A program made the position numbers and the translations under genes. The notes beneath the pieces are model-generated. The model was not told where the DNA came from. It saw nothing but the letters and a program-made list of their open reading frames with translations, and searched no databases. This document shows, in pieces, positions 38,020-48,048 of a stretch of 64,000 bases of DNA (positions are counted from its first letter, which is position 1; every line of letters begins with the position of its first letter). The DNA comes from Pseudomonas kermanshahensis (GTDB taxonomy: Bacteria; Pseudomonadota; Gammaproteobacteria; Pseudomonadales; Pseudomonadaceae). Location: the NCBI RefSeq assembly GCF_014269205.2, contig NZ_JABWRY020000002.1, positions 344,545 to 408,544 on the forward strand, written 5' to 3'.

Positions 38020-39162
38020 ATGCCGTTGCCGACGCTGAAAGACCAGTTCGCCGCTTTGATCGCCGCACCTTCGGTCAGTTGTACCCAGCCTGCGCTGGAT
38101 CAGTCCAACCGTCAGGTCATCGACCTGCTGGCCGGCTGGTTGGGTGACCTGGGTTTCACGTGCGACATCCAGCAGGTCAGCCCCGGCAAATTCAACCTGC
38201 TGGCCAGTCGTGGCACCGGCCCGGGTGGCCTGGTGCTGGCGGGGCACAGCGACACCGTGCCCTATGACGAGCAGCTGTGGTCGAGCGACCCGCTGAAGCT
38301 GACCGAAGTCGATGGCCGTTGGGTGGGCCTGGGCAGCTGCGACATGAAGGGCTTTTTCGCCTTGGTCATCGAGGCGGTGGTGCCGTTGCTGGAGCATGAC
38401 TTCAAGCAGCCGCTGCTGATTCTCGCCACCTGCGACGAAGAAAGCTCCATGTCCGGCGCGCGTGCCTTGGCCGAGGCCGGCCAACCGTTGGGCCGCGCCG
38501 CAGTGATCGGCGAGCCCACGGGCCTGCGGCCGATCCGCATGCACAAGGGCATCCTCATGGACCGCATCGACATCCTCGGGCGCAGCGGCCATTCGTCGGA
38601 CCCATCCCTCGGCCGCAGCGCCCTGGAAGCCATGCACGCCGCAATGGGCGAACTGATGCAGTTGCGCGGCGAATGGCAGCAAACCTTCCGCAACCCACAG
38701 TTCACCGTGCCTACACCGACGATGAACTTCGGCTGCATCCATGGCGGCGACAACCCCAATCGTATCTGCGGCCAATGCGCGCTGGAATTCGACCTGCGGC
38801 CGTTGCCGGGGATGGATGTCGAGCAACTGCGGGCAGCGATTCGCCAGAAGCTGGCGCCGGTGGCGGAGCGGTTCGAGGTGCGCATCGACTATGCCCCGCT
38901 GTTCCCGGAAGTGCCTGCCTTCGAGCAGGCTGCGGACGCCGAGCTGGTACAGGTGGCCGAACGCCTGACCGGTCACCGCGCCGAAGCGGTAGCGTTTGGC
39001 ACCGAAGCACCTTATCTTCAGCAGCTGGGCTGCCAGACCATCGTGCTGGGCCCTGGCGACATCGCCTGTGCCCATCAGCCCGGCGAGTACCTGGAAATGT
39101 CACGAATCGAGCCTACCGTGCGTCTATTGCGTGACTTGATTCGGCACTATTGCCTGCACTAA
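38020..39162 (+). CDS. argE: Acetylornithine deacetylase
   Basis: The M20 metallopeptidase-family enzyme removes the acetyl group from N-acetylornithine in arginine synthesis. The 380-residue protein shows the metal ligands H76 and D78 (LAGHSDTVPYD), D108 (GSCDMKGFFALV) and E140-E141 (CDEESSMSGA), plus a dimerisation domain near 178-290. The start follows CGAGGAG. Together with argA it makes a small arginine region; the two are separated by 124 bases, so argA may have its own promoter. Confidence 0.95.
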   Translation: MPLPTLKDQFAALIAAPSVSCTQPALDQSNRQVIDLLAGWLGDLGFTCDIQQVSPGKFNLLASRGTGPGGLVLAGHSDTVPYDEQLWSSDPLKLTEVDGRWVGLGSCDMKGFFALVIEAVVPLLEHDFKQPLLILATCDEESSMSGARALAEAGQPLGRAAVIGEPTGLRPIRMHKGILMDRIDILGRSGHSSDPSLGRSALEAMHAAMGELMQLRGEWQQTFRNPQFTVPTPTMNFGCIHGGDNPNRICGQCALEFDLRPLPGMDVEQLRAAIRQKLAPVAERFEVRIDYAPLFPEVPAFEQAADAELVQVAERLTGHRAEAVAFGTEAPYLQQLGCQTIVLGPGDIACAHQPGEYLEMSRIEPTVRLLRDLIRHYCLH

Positions 39163-39286
39163 ACGTCCATTGAGCTTATTCGTTCCTGCCTAGAGGAGAC
39201 CGCGCGTGACCGCAAGCCTGTTCCGACGATGATCTTGAACGCCCCCTGTATCGCCGTTCTCCGTCCACTTATCCACAGGCCCTGTC

Positions 39287-40585
39287 ATGCCCGATTACGT
39301 CAACTGGCTGCGTCATGCTTCCCCGTACATCAATGCCCATCGCGACTGCACGTTTGTAGTCATGCTCCCTGGCGATGGGGTGGACCACCCTAATTTCGGC
39401 AACATCGTCCACGACCTGGTGCTGTTGCACAGCCTGGGCGTGCGGCTGGTGCTGGTGCATGGCTCGCGCCCACAGATCGAGAGCCGCCTGGCCGACCGTG
39501 GCCTGACCCCGCACTACCACCGTGGCATGCGCATCACCGATGCGGCGACCCTGGATTGTGTGATCGATGCCGTGGGTGCCTTGCGCCTGGCCATCGAAGC
39601 ACGCCTGTCGATGGACATCGCCGCCTCGCCGATGCAGGGCTCGCGCCTGCGCGTGGCGTCCGGCAACCTGGTCACGGCGCGGCCGATCGGTGTGCTCGAG
39701 GGTGTGGACTACCACCACACCGGCGAAGTGCGCCGGGTCGACCGCAAAGGCATCAGCCGCCTGCTCGACGAGCGTTCCATCGTATTGCTGTCGCCGTTGG
39801 GTTATTCGCCCACAGGCGAAATTTTCAACCTGGCTTGCGAAGACGTGGCCACCCGCGCGGCCATCGAGCTGGGTGCCGACAAGTTGCTGTTGTTCGGCGC
39901 CGAACCGGGCCTGCTGGATGAGCAGGGCAAGCTGGTGCGTGAGCTGCGGCCACAACAGGTGGCGCCGCATTTGCTGCGCCTGGGCAGCGACTACCAGGGC
40001 GAATTGCTGGATGCGGCCGCCGAGGCCTGCAAGGGCGGCGTGGCGCGTAGCCATATCGTCAGTTATGCCGAAGACGGCGCGCTGCTGACCGAGCTGTTCA
40101 CCCGCGGTGGCGGCGGCACGCTGGTGTCGCAGGAGCAGTTCGAAGTCGTGCGTGAGGCGACCATCGAGGATGTGGGCGGCCTGTTGGAGCTGATCAGCCC
40201 GCTGGAAGAGCAGGGCATCTTGGTGCGCCGTTCGCGCGAGGTGCTGGAGCGGGAAATCGAGCAGTTCAGTGTGGTCGAGCGCGAGGGCATGATCATCGCG
40301 TGCGCAGCGCTGTACCCGATTGCCGATTCCGAGGCGGGGGAGCTGGCGTGCCTGGCGGTGAACCCGGAGTACCGGCATGGCGGGCGGGGCGATGAGTTGC
40401 TGGAGCGCATCGAGAGCCGTGCGCGGCAGATGGGGCTGAATACGTTGTTCGTGCTGACTACGCGGACTGCGCACTGGTTCCGTGAGCGGGGCTTTGCGCC
40501 CAGTGGCGTGGAGCGGCTGCCGGCGGCGCGGGCATCGCTGTACAACTACCAGCGCAACTCCAAGATTTTCGAGAAGTCCTTGTAA
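39287..40585 (+). CDS. argA: N-acetylglutamate synthase
   Basis: ArgA makes N-acetylglutamate from glutamate and acetyl-CoA, the first step of arginine synthesis, and is feedback-inhibited by arginine. The 432-residue protein has the amino-acid kinase domain (residues 15-280, with VVMLPGDGVDHPNF and LHSLGVRLVLVHGSRPQIE) and a C-terminal GNAT domain (GELACLAVNPEYRHGGRGDELLERIE near 346-371). Length and domain order are classical for ArgA. Confidence 0.97.
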   Translation: MPDYVNWLRHASPYINAHRDCTFVVMLPGDGVDHPNFGNIVHDLVLLHSLGVRLVLVHGSRPQIESRLADRGLTPHYHRGMRITDAATLDCVIDAVGALRLAIEARLSMDIAASPMQGSRLRVASGNLVTARPIGVLEGVDYHHTGEVRRVDRKGISRLLDERSIVLLSPLGYSPTGEIFNLACEDVATRAAIELGADKLLLFGAEPGLLDEQGKLVRELRPQQVAPHLLRLGSDYQGELLDAAAEACKGGVARSHIVSYAEDGALLTELFTRGGGGTLVSQEQFEVVREATIEDVGGLLELISPLEEQGILVRRSREVLEREIEQFSVVEREGMIIACAALYPIADSEAGELACLAVNPEYRHGGRGDELLERIESRARQMGLNTLFVLTTRTAHWFRERGFAPSGVERLPAARASLYNYQRNSKIFEKSL

Positions 40586-40593
40586 GCCTGTAC

Positions 40594-40687
40594 CGGCCTC
40601 TTCGCGGGGCAAGCCCGCTCCCACAGGAATCTCACTAGGCCTGAGCCATGCGGAGGGCTTGTGGGAGCGGGCTTGCCCCGCGAAGCA
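40594..40687. repeat. REPIN between argA and the downstream convergent ligase gene
   Basis: Arms of GGCCTCTTCGCGGGGCAAGC type flank about 35 bases. The element is followed at once by a separate bidirectional terminator. Confidence 0.92.
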
Positions 40688-40703
40688 GGCGACACCGGTC
40701 TCA

Positions 40704-40733
40704 GAAAAACGCCGCCCTGATGGGCGGCGTTTT
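40704..40733. terminator. Bidirectional terminator for argA and the gamma-glutamylpolyamine ligase gene
   Basis: GAAAAACGCCGCCC, loop TGAT, GGGCGGCGTTTTC: a 7-base GC stem with flanking A- and T-runs. It lies four bases past the stop of the minus-strand ligase gene. Confidence 0.9.
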
Positions 40734-40736
40734 CAA

Positions 40737-42113
40737 TTACACGGTATGCAGATACCAGTTGTACTCGAGGTCGGAGATCGAGTGCTCGAACTCCTCCAGC
40801 TCGCTTTCCTTGCACGCGACAAAGATGTCGATGTACTTCGGATCGATGTACTTGTTGAGGATCTCGCTGTCGTCCAACTCGCGCAGGGCATCGCGCAGGT
40901 TGTTCGGCAGGCTCTGCTCCAGCTGCTCGTACGAGTTGCCTTCGATCGGCGTGCCCGGCTCGATCTTGTTGGTCAGGCCGTGGTGCACGCCGGCCAGCAC
41001 GGCCGCCATCATCAAGTACGGGTTGGCATCGGCGCCGGCTACCCGGTGCTCGATGCGCACGGCGTCTGCAGAACCGGTCGGCACGCGCAGCGCGACGGTG
41101 CGGTTGTCCAGGCCCCAGCTCGGTGCATTCGGCACATAGAACTGCGCGCCAAAACGACGGTACGAGTTGACGTTCGGGCAGAGGAACGCCATGGACGCTG
41201 GCAGGGTCTCGAGCACACCGCCGACAGCGTGACGTAGCGCGGCGTTCTGCTCGGGATCCTCGCTGGTGAAGATGTTGTTGCCATCTTTGTCCAGCACGGA
41301 GATGTGAACGTGCAGGCCGTTGCCTGCCTGGCCCGGGTAGGGCTTGGCCATGAACGTGGTATCCATTTCATGGTCGTAGGCGATGTTCTTGATCAAACGC
41401 TTGAGCAGCACCGCGTAGTCACAGGCCTTAAGCGGGTCTGGGACGTGATGCAGGTTGACTTCGAACTGCGCTGGGGCGCTTTCCTTGACGATGGCGTCGG
41501 CCGGAATACCCTGCTCTTTGGCACCTTCGAGGATGTCCTGCAGGCAGTCGGCGTATTCGTCGAGGTCGTCGATCAGGTACACCTGGGTCGACTGTGGGCG
41601 CTTGCCCGAGATCGGCGAGCGCGGCGGTTGCGGGCGGCCATTCACGTTCTCCTGGTCGATCAGGTAGAACTCCAGCTCGAACGCGGCGCAGATGGTCAGG
41701 CCCATGTCGTCGAACTTGCTGACAACCTGACGCAACACTTCACGAGGGTCGGCGAAGAACGGCTCGCCTTCGATCTCGTGCATGGTCATGAGCAGCTGTG
41801 CGGTGGGGCGTTTCTGCCACGGCTCGTTGCACAGCGTATCGGGGATGGGATAGCAGATGCGGTCGGCGTCGCCGATGTCCAGGCCAAGGCCGGTACTTTC
41901 GACGGTGGAACCGTTGATATCCAGGGCGAAGAGGGAGGCCGGCAGGTTGATGCCTTTCTCGTAAACCTTGTGGAGGCTGGTGCGCTCTATGCGCTTGCCG
42001 CGCACCACACCATTCATATCTGCAATCAGAAGGTCAACGTAGAGAACCTCAGGATGTTCCTTAAGGAACGCGTTCGCTTCGTTAAGCTGAACGGCACGCG
42101 GGGGTACCGACAT
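40737..42113 (-). CDS. spuI: Glutamate-polyamine ligase (glutamine synthetase family)
   Basis: The 458-residue GlnA-like ligase begins MSVPPRAVQLNEANAFLKEHPEVLYVDLLIADMNGVVRGK. It carries the ATP- and metal-binding blocks AAFELEFYLID and NGLHVHISVLDKDGNNIFTSEDP, and the C-terminal GADANPYLMMAAVLAGV. It would gamma-glutamylate putrescine or related amines in polyamine catabolism. It is divergent from the second ligase across a 573-base gap. The gene name follows the P. aeruginosa spu cluster; substrate preference is not deduced from the sequence. Confidence 0.9.
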   Translation of the reverse strand: MSVPPRAVQLNEANAFLKEHPEVLYVDLLIADMNGVVRGKRIERTSLHKVYEKGINLPASLFALDINGSTVESTGLGLDIGDADRICYPIPDTLCNEPWQKRPTAQLLMTMHEIEGEPFFADPREVLRQVVSKFDDMGLTICAAFELEFYLIDQENVNGRPQPPRSPISGKRPQSTQVYLIDDLDEYADCLQDILEGAKEQGIPADAIVKESAPAQFEVNLHHVPDPLKACDYAVLLKRLIKNIAYDHEMDTTFMAKPYPGQAGNGLHVHISVLDKDGNNIFTSEDPEQNAALRHAVGGVLETLPASMAFLCPNVNSYRRFGAQFYVPNAPSWGLDNRTVALRVPTGSADAVRIEHRVAGADANPYLMMAAVLAGVHHGLTNKIEPGTPIEGNSYEQLEQSLPNNLRDALRELDDSEILNKYIDPKYIDIFVACKESELEEFEHSISDLEYNWYLHTV

Positions 42114-42687
42114 GATGCAACACCTTTGTTGTTAAAAATATCAATCAAGGGGGGCTTGCAAGACCAGTCAATCGAAAAGCCCTACTGATGTCAAGCCAAC
42201 CCCATGATGCCCTGAAATGGCACATCTACGGCAGATTTGCTGCATATCGGGGCGAACCATTATCCGCTATTTCCCGCGTGAAGGGCTATCTCAAGCGTGC
42301 CGTGTTTTATTTTTTACGGAGGTGTTGTGTAAAAAAATGAACAAGGCTAAGCTCGGATTCAACCCAGAACACAATAATACGAGGGTCACATGGTCCGCTT
42401 GTCGCGACCTGAAAGCACTGCCTGCGCAGTGCCGTCGGGTACCCCTGTCGTTCATGCACGCACCGTCAACGGTGTGGCCGCCCTGGCCGCAATAATTGAC
42501 GCTTGGCGCACCCGGACCATTCCCCGTAGCGGCTTCACACGCTTCGATTCGCCTTCCTGCCCTTCAAACTCATTACGGACACGCTTGTTTTCAGTGTATC
42601 CACTGTGCTCCTGCGTGGGGGTTTTTGCTTTAGCAATCTTCTCCATCCAGAATCAAGGCGCGGACCACCTTACCTCCTGAGGTATTT
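42114..42687. other. Long divergent intergenic region of the spu cluster
   Basis: The 574 bases separate the two ligases. They contain a candidate sigma-54 promoter on the plus strand (TGGCAC at 42218-42223 with GGCA at 42230-42233) far upstream of spuB, a GGAGGT-like ribosome motif near 42318 followed by a doubtful 52-codon frame, several GC-rich hairpins (AGCACTGC...GCAGTGC near 42411-42430, CACCGTCAACGGTG near 42460) and a TTTTT stretch near 42625. The ribosome site of spuB at 42671-42684 lies in the palindrome TACCTCCTGAGGTA. The P. aeruginosa cluster has spuA (gamma-Glu-GABA hydrolase) in this interval, but I see no such gene here. Confidence 0.6.
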
Positions 42688-44046
42688 ATGAGTAACAACC
42701 TCGACCAGCTCACCGATTGGTTGAAAGAGCACAAGATCACTGAAGTCGAATGCATGATCAGCGACCTGACCGGCATCACGCGCGGCAAGATCTCGCCGAC
42801 CAACAAGTTCATCGCCGAAAAAGGCATGCGCCTGCCTGAGAGCGTGCTGCTGCAGACCGTGACGGGTGACTACGTCGACGACGACATCTATTACGAGCTG
42901 CTCGACCCGGCCGACATCGACATGATCTGCCGCCCCGACGAAGACGCCGTGTTCCTGGTGCCCTGGGCCATCGAGCCGACGGCGCAGGTGATCCACGACA
43001 CCTACGACAAGAAGGGCAACCCGGTCGAACTGTCGCCGCGCAACGTCTTGAAAAAAGTGCTCAAGCTCTACGCTGACAAAGGCTGGCAGCCAATCGTCGC
43101 GCCCGAGATGGAGTTCTACCTGACCAAGCGCAGCGAAGACCCGGACTTCCCGCTGCAGCCTCCGGTAGGCCGTTCGGGCCGCCCGGAAACTGGCCGCCAG
43201 TCGTTCTCGATCGAGGCCGCCAACGAATTCGACCCGCTGTTCGAGGACGTCTATGACTGGTGCGAACTGCAGCAGCTGGACCTCGACACGCTGATCCACG
43301 AAGACGGCACGGCGCAGATGGAAATCAACTTCCGTCACGGCAACGCCCTGCACCTGGCCGACCAGATCCTGGTGTTCAAACGCACCATGCGCGAGGCCGC
43401 GCTCAAGCACAACGTGGCCGCAACGTTCATGGCCAAGCCCATGACCGGCGAGCCGGGCAGTGCCATGCACCTGCACCAGAGCGTGGTTGATGTGGTCACC
43501 GGCAAAAATATTTTCAGCAACGAAGACGGCAGCATGAGCGAGCTGTTCCTGCACCACATCGGTGGCCTGCAGAAGTTCATCCCCGAAGCGCTGCCGCTGT
43601 TCGCCCCCAACGTCAACTCGTTCCGCCGCTTCCTGCCCGACACCTCGGCGCCAGTGAACGTCGAGTGGGGCGAAGAAAACCGTACCGTTGGCCTGCGCGT
43701 ACCGGATGCCGGCCCGCAAAACCGCCGGGTCGAGAACCGCCTGCCGGGCGCCGATGCCAACCCTTACCTGGCCATCGCTGCGAGCTTGCTGTGCGGCTAC
43801 ATCGGCATGGTCGAAGGCATCGAAGCCAGTGCACCGGTGCAGGGCCGTGGTTACGAACGCCGCAACCTGCGCCTGCCGCTGACCATCGAAGACGCCCTGG
43901 AACGCATGGAAATCAGCCGTGCGCTGGTCCAATACCTGGGCAAGAAGTTCATCACTGGCTACGTCGCCACCAAACGCGCCGAGCACGAAAACTTCAAACG
44001 CGTCATCAGTTCCTGGGAGCGTGAGTTCCTGCTGTTTGCTGTCTGA
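42688..44046 (+). CDS. spuB: Glutamate-polyamine ligase (glutamine synthetase family), second copy
   Basis: A 452-residue paralogue of the spuI product. Key blocks are MISDLTGITRGKISPTNKF near residue 24, VAPEMEFYLTK, the metal/ATP segment GSAMHLHQSVVDVVTGKNIFS and GADANPYLAIAASLLCGYIGM. It ends VISSWEREFLLFAV. It lies 48 bases before the aminotransferase gene in the same operon. Its ribosome site is part of the palindrome TACCTCCTGAGGTA. Confidence 0.92.
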   Translation: MSNNLDQLTDWLKEHKITEVECMISDLTGITRGKISPTNKFIAEKGMRLPESVLLQTVTGDYVDDDIYYELLDPADIDMICRPDEDAVFLVPWAIEPTAQVIHDTYDKKGNPVELSPRNVLKKVLKLYADKGWQPIVAPEMEFYLTKRSEDPDFPLQPPVGRSGRPETGRQSFSIEAANEFDPLFEDVYDWCELQQLDLDTLIHEDGTAQMEINFRHGNALHLADQILVFKRTMREAALKHNVAATFMAKPMTGEPGSAMHLHQSVVDVVTGKNIFSNEDGSMSELFLHHIGGLQKFIPEALPLFAPNVNSFRRFLPDTSAPVNVEWGEENRTVGLRVPDAGPQNRRVENRLPGADANPYLAIAASLLCGYIGMVEGIEASAPVQGRGYERRNLRLPLTIEDALERMEISRALVQYLGKKFITGYVATKRAEHENFKRVISSWEREFLLFAV

Positions 44047-44094
44047 TCAACCCTGGTGCCGCAGGAGCGCGGCTGTCGGATAACGGAGAAGCAC

Positions 44095-45456
44095 ATGAGC
44101 GTCAAAAACCCGCAAACCCGTGAATGGCAAAACCTGAGCGGCGAGCACCACCTCGCGCCCTTCAGCGACTACAAACAGCTGAAGGAAAAGGGGCCGCGCA
44201 TCATCACCAAGGCCCAGGGTGTGCATTTGTGGGACAGCGAGGGCAACAAGATCCTCGACGGCATGGCCGGCCTGTGGTGCGTGGCGGTAGGTTACGGCCG
44301 TGAAGAGCTGGTGCAGGCTGCCGAAAAGCAGATGCGCGAGCTGCCGTACTACAACCTGTTCTTCCAGACCGCCCACCCGCCTGCGCTGGAACTGGCCAAA
44401 GCCATCACCGACGTGGCGCCGGAAGGCATGACCCATGTGTTCTTCACCGGCTCCGGCTCCGAAGGCAACGACACCGTGCTGCGCATGGTCCGTCACTATT
44501 GGGCACTCAAGGGCAAACCGCACAAGCAGACCATCATCGGCCGCATCAACGGCTACCACGGCTCCACCTTCGCCGGTGCGTGCCTGGGCGGCATGAGCGG
44601 CATGCACGAGCAGGGCGGCCTGCCGATTCCGGGCATCGTGCACATCCCGCAGCCGTACTGGTTCGGTGAGGGCGGCGACATGAGCCCGGACGAATTCGGT
44701 GTGTGGGCTGCCGAGCAACTGGAGAAGAAAATCCTCGAGGTCGGCGAAGACAACGTCGCCGCCTTCATCGCCGAGCCGATCCAGGGTGCCGGTGGGGTGA
44801 TCATCCCGCCAGAAACCTACTGGCCGAAGGTCAAGGAGATCCTCGCCAAGTACGACATCCTGTTCGTGGCCGACGAAGTGATCTGCGGTTTCGGCCGTAC
44901 CGGCGAGTGGTTCGGCTCCGACTATTACGACCTCAAGCCAGACCTGATGACCATCGCCAAGGGCCTGACCTCCGGTTACATCCCCATGGGCGGTGTGATC
45001 GTGCGTGACACCGTGGCCAAGGTGATCAGCGAAGGCGGCGACTTCAACCACGGCTTCACCTATTCAGGGCACCCGGTCGCGGCCGCCGTAGGCCTGGAAA
45101 ACCTGCGCATTCTGCGCGACGAAAAAATCGTCGAGCAGGCGCGCACAGAAGCGGCACCGTATTTGCAAAAGCGTTTGCGTGAGCTGCAAGACCACCCGCT
45201 GGTGGGCGAGGTACGCGGCCTGGGCCTGCTCGGCGCGATCGAGCTGGTCAAGGACAAGGCCACCCGCAGCCGTTACGAAGGCAAGGGCGTGGGCATGATC
45301 TGCCGCAACTTCTGCTTCGAGAACGGCCTGATCATGCGTGCGGTCGGTGACACCATGATCATCGCGCCACCGCTGGTAATCAGCCATGCAGAGATCGACG
45401 AGCTGGTGGAAAAGGCGCGCAAGTGCCTCGACCTGACCCTCGAAGCGATCAGATGA
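44095..45456 (+). CDS. spuC: Putrescine-pyruvate (polyamine) aminotransferase
   Basis: The 453-residue class III PLP aminotransferase starts MSVKNPQTREWQNLSGEHHLAPF after CGGAGAA. The PLP lysine is K289 in LMTIAKGLTSGYIPMGG, and the GSGSEGNDTVLRMVRHYW and ADEVICGFGRTGEW blocks are conserved. SpuC transfers an amino group from putrescine, or diaminopropane and cadaverine, to pyruvate. It is upstream of the transporter genes and separated from them by two hairpins. Confidence 0.93.
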   Translation: MSVKNPQTREWQNLSGEHHLAPFSDYKQLKEKGPRIITKAQGVHLWDSEGNKILDGMAGLWCVAVGYGREELVQAAEKQMRELPYYNLFFQTAHPPALELAKAITDVAPEGMTHVFFTGSGSEGNDTVLRMVRHYWALKGKPHKQTIIGRINGYHGSTFAGACLGGMSGMHEQGGLPIPGIVHIPQPYWFGEGGDMSPDEFGVWAAEQLEKKILEVGEDNVAAFIAEPIQGAGGVIIPPETYWPKVKEILAKYDILFVADEVICGFGRTGEWFGSDYYDLKPDLMTIAKGLTSGYIPMGGVIVRDTVAKVISEGGDFNHGFTYSGHPVAAAVGLENLRILRDEKIVEQARTEAAPYLQKRLRELQDHPLVGEVRGLGLLGAIELVKDKATRSRYEGKGVGMICRNFCFENGLIMRAVGDTMIIAPPLVISHAEIDELVEKARKCLDLTLEAIR

Positions 45457-45489
45457 GCACCTGCTAGGCTAGCGTTGTGACATTAGTTG

Positions 45490-45529
45490 GTTACAAGGGG
45501 CTGCTTTCCTTGAAACAGCGCCTTGTAAC
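45490..45529 (+). promoter_or_regulatory. Strong hairpin in the spuC-spuD gap
   Basis: GTTACAAGG (45490-45498) pairs with CCTTGTAAC (45521-45529), extended internally by GCTG/CAGC. It has no T-run after it. A second perfect hairpin, GCGACTG-TTT-CAGTCGC (45541-45557), follows. Both lie ahead of spuD and may protect or attenuate the transcript. Confidence 0.6.
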
Positions 45530-45625
45530 TTGCCAGACTAGCGACTGTTTCAGTCGCCCGACGCGTGTACTGCGGGACCTGGCAGCTGAACGGATGGCTA
45601 ATCAAAAAAATCTGGAGCATGACGC

Positions 45626-46723
45626 ATGAAGAAAATGGGCAAGACGTTGCTGGCCGCCGCCCTGATGGGTGCCATGGCGACCGCTGTTCAGGCTGAAGAC
45701 AAGGTATTGAACGTCTACAACTGGTCGGACTACATCGCTCCGGACACCATCGCCAAGTTCGAGAAGCAGACCGGCATCAAGGTCAAGTATGACGTCTTCG
45801 ACAGCAACGAAACCCTGGAAGCCAAGCTGCTGGCAGGCAAGTCGGGCTATGACATCGTCGTGCCGTCGAACAACTTCCTGGCCAAGCAGATCAAGGCTGG
45901 CGTGTACGAGGAACTGGACCGTTCCAAACTGCCGAACTGGAAGAACCTCGACACCGACCTGCTCAAGGCCGTTGGCGATGCCAGCGACAAGGACAACAAG
46001 CACGCCTTCCCGTACATGTGGGGCTCTATCGGCATTGGCTACAACCCGGAGAAGGTCAAGGCCGCGCTGGGCGTGGACAAGATCGATTCGTGGGACGTGG
46101 TGTTCAAGCCTGAGAACATCGCCAAGCTCAAGAGCTGCGGCGTGAGCTTCCTGGATGCGCCGACCGAGATGATCCCGGCCGCGCTGCACTACCTGGGCCT
46201 GCCAAGCAACAGCACCAAGAAGGAAGACCTGAAGGCCGCCGAGGACCTGTTCCTCAAGATCCGTCCTTCGATCACCTACTTCCACTCCTCCAAGTACATC
46301 GGCGACATGGCCAACGGCAACATCTGCGTGGCCGTCGGTTACTCGGGTGACCTGGAGCAGTCCAAGGCCCGCGCCCACGAAGCTGGCGACAAGGTCAAAG
46401 TGGACTACGTCATTCCGAAAGAAGGTGCCGGTACCTTCTACGACATGGTCGCCATCCCGAAAGATGCCGAGCATAAAGACGCTGCCTACCAGTTCATGGA
46501 CTTCCTGATGCAGCCGGAAATCATGGCTGAGATCACCAACGCCGTGCGCTTCCCGAACGGCAACGCTGCCGCCACCCAGTTCGTGGACAAAGACATCACC
46601 AGCGACCCGAGCATCTACCCGCCTGCCGAAGTGAAGAAGCAGCTGTACGCGATCGCTGCGCCTGACGCTTCTGTGCAGCGTGTGATCACCCGCAGCTGGA
46701 CCAAGATCAAGTCGGGCAAGTAA
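45626..46723 (+). CDS. spuD: Putrescine-preferring periplasmic binding protein
   Basis: The 365-residue PotF-like protein has a signal peptide ([21 protein letters not shown], cleavage before [12 protein letters not shown]). The mature part shows [20 protein letters not shown] and [20 protein letters not shown], the polyamine-binding fold. The closely similar SpuE-like gene follows. In P. aeruginosa SpuD prefers putrescine and SpuE spermidine; the assignment here is by order and similarity. Confidence 0.93.
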   Translation: MKKMGKTLLAAALMGAMATAVQAEDKVLNVYNWSDYIAPDTIAKFEKQTGIKVKYDVFDSNETLEAKLLAGKSGYDIVVPSNNFLAKQIKAGVYEELDRSKLPNWKNLDTDLLKAVGDASDKDNKHAFPYMWGSIGIGYNPEKVKAALGVDKIDSWDVVFKPENIAKLKSCGVSFLDAPTEMIPAALHYLGLPSNSTKKEDLKAAEDLFLKIRPSITYFHSSKYIGDMANGNICVAVGYSGDLEQSKARAHEAGDKVKVDYVIPKEGAGTFYDMVAIPKDAEHKDAAYQFMDFLMQPEIMAEITNAVRFPNGNAAATQFVDKDITSDPSIYPPAEVKKQLYAIAAPDASVQRVITRSWTKIKSGK

Positions 46724-46738
46724 GCCCGATGCAAGGCG

Positions 46739-46766
46739 CTCTGGGCCGGGGTTGCCCGGCCCAGAG
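46739..46766 (+). promoter_or_regulatory. Perfect 12-base-pair hairpin between spuD and spuE
   Basis: CTCTGGGCCGGG, a GTTG tetraloop, CCCGGCCCAGAG. It starts 16 bases after spuD and has no T-run, so it probably protects the spuD mRNA from 3' decay rather than terminating. Confidence 0.7.
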
Positions 46767-46813
46767 GCCATGAAAGGCAATTGATGATTGCGGCATCGAA
46801 GCTGCGAAGGTAA

Positions 46814-47977
<1,164 letters not shown>

Positions 47978-47986
47978 CAATCCAGA

Positions 47987-48021
47987 CCCGCCGCGGCCCC
48001 TGCAGAACAGGCCGCGCGGGC
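47987..48021 (+). promoter_or_regulatory. GC-rich hairpin between spuE and the ATPase gene
   Basis: CCCG(C)CGCGGCC pairs with GGCCGCGCGGG around an 11-base CCTGCAGAACA-type loop, nine bases after spuE. Like the previous hairpin it lacks a T-run and may act as an mRNA stabiliser or a partial stop, lowering expression of transporter subunits relative to the binding protein. Confidence 0.65.
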
Positions 48022-48048
48022 ACAAAAATCTTGTTGGGAGTTTCACTC

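Noticed and set aside
42337..42495. 52-codon frame starting at 42337 after a GGAGGT-like site in the spu gap
   Set aside because: The product is of unusual composition, resembles no family and its spacing to the ribosome site is long; a second overlapping frame (42390-42680) is equally unconvincing.
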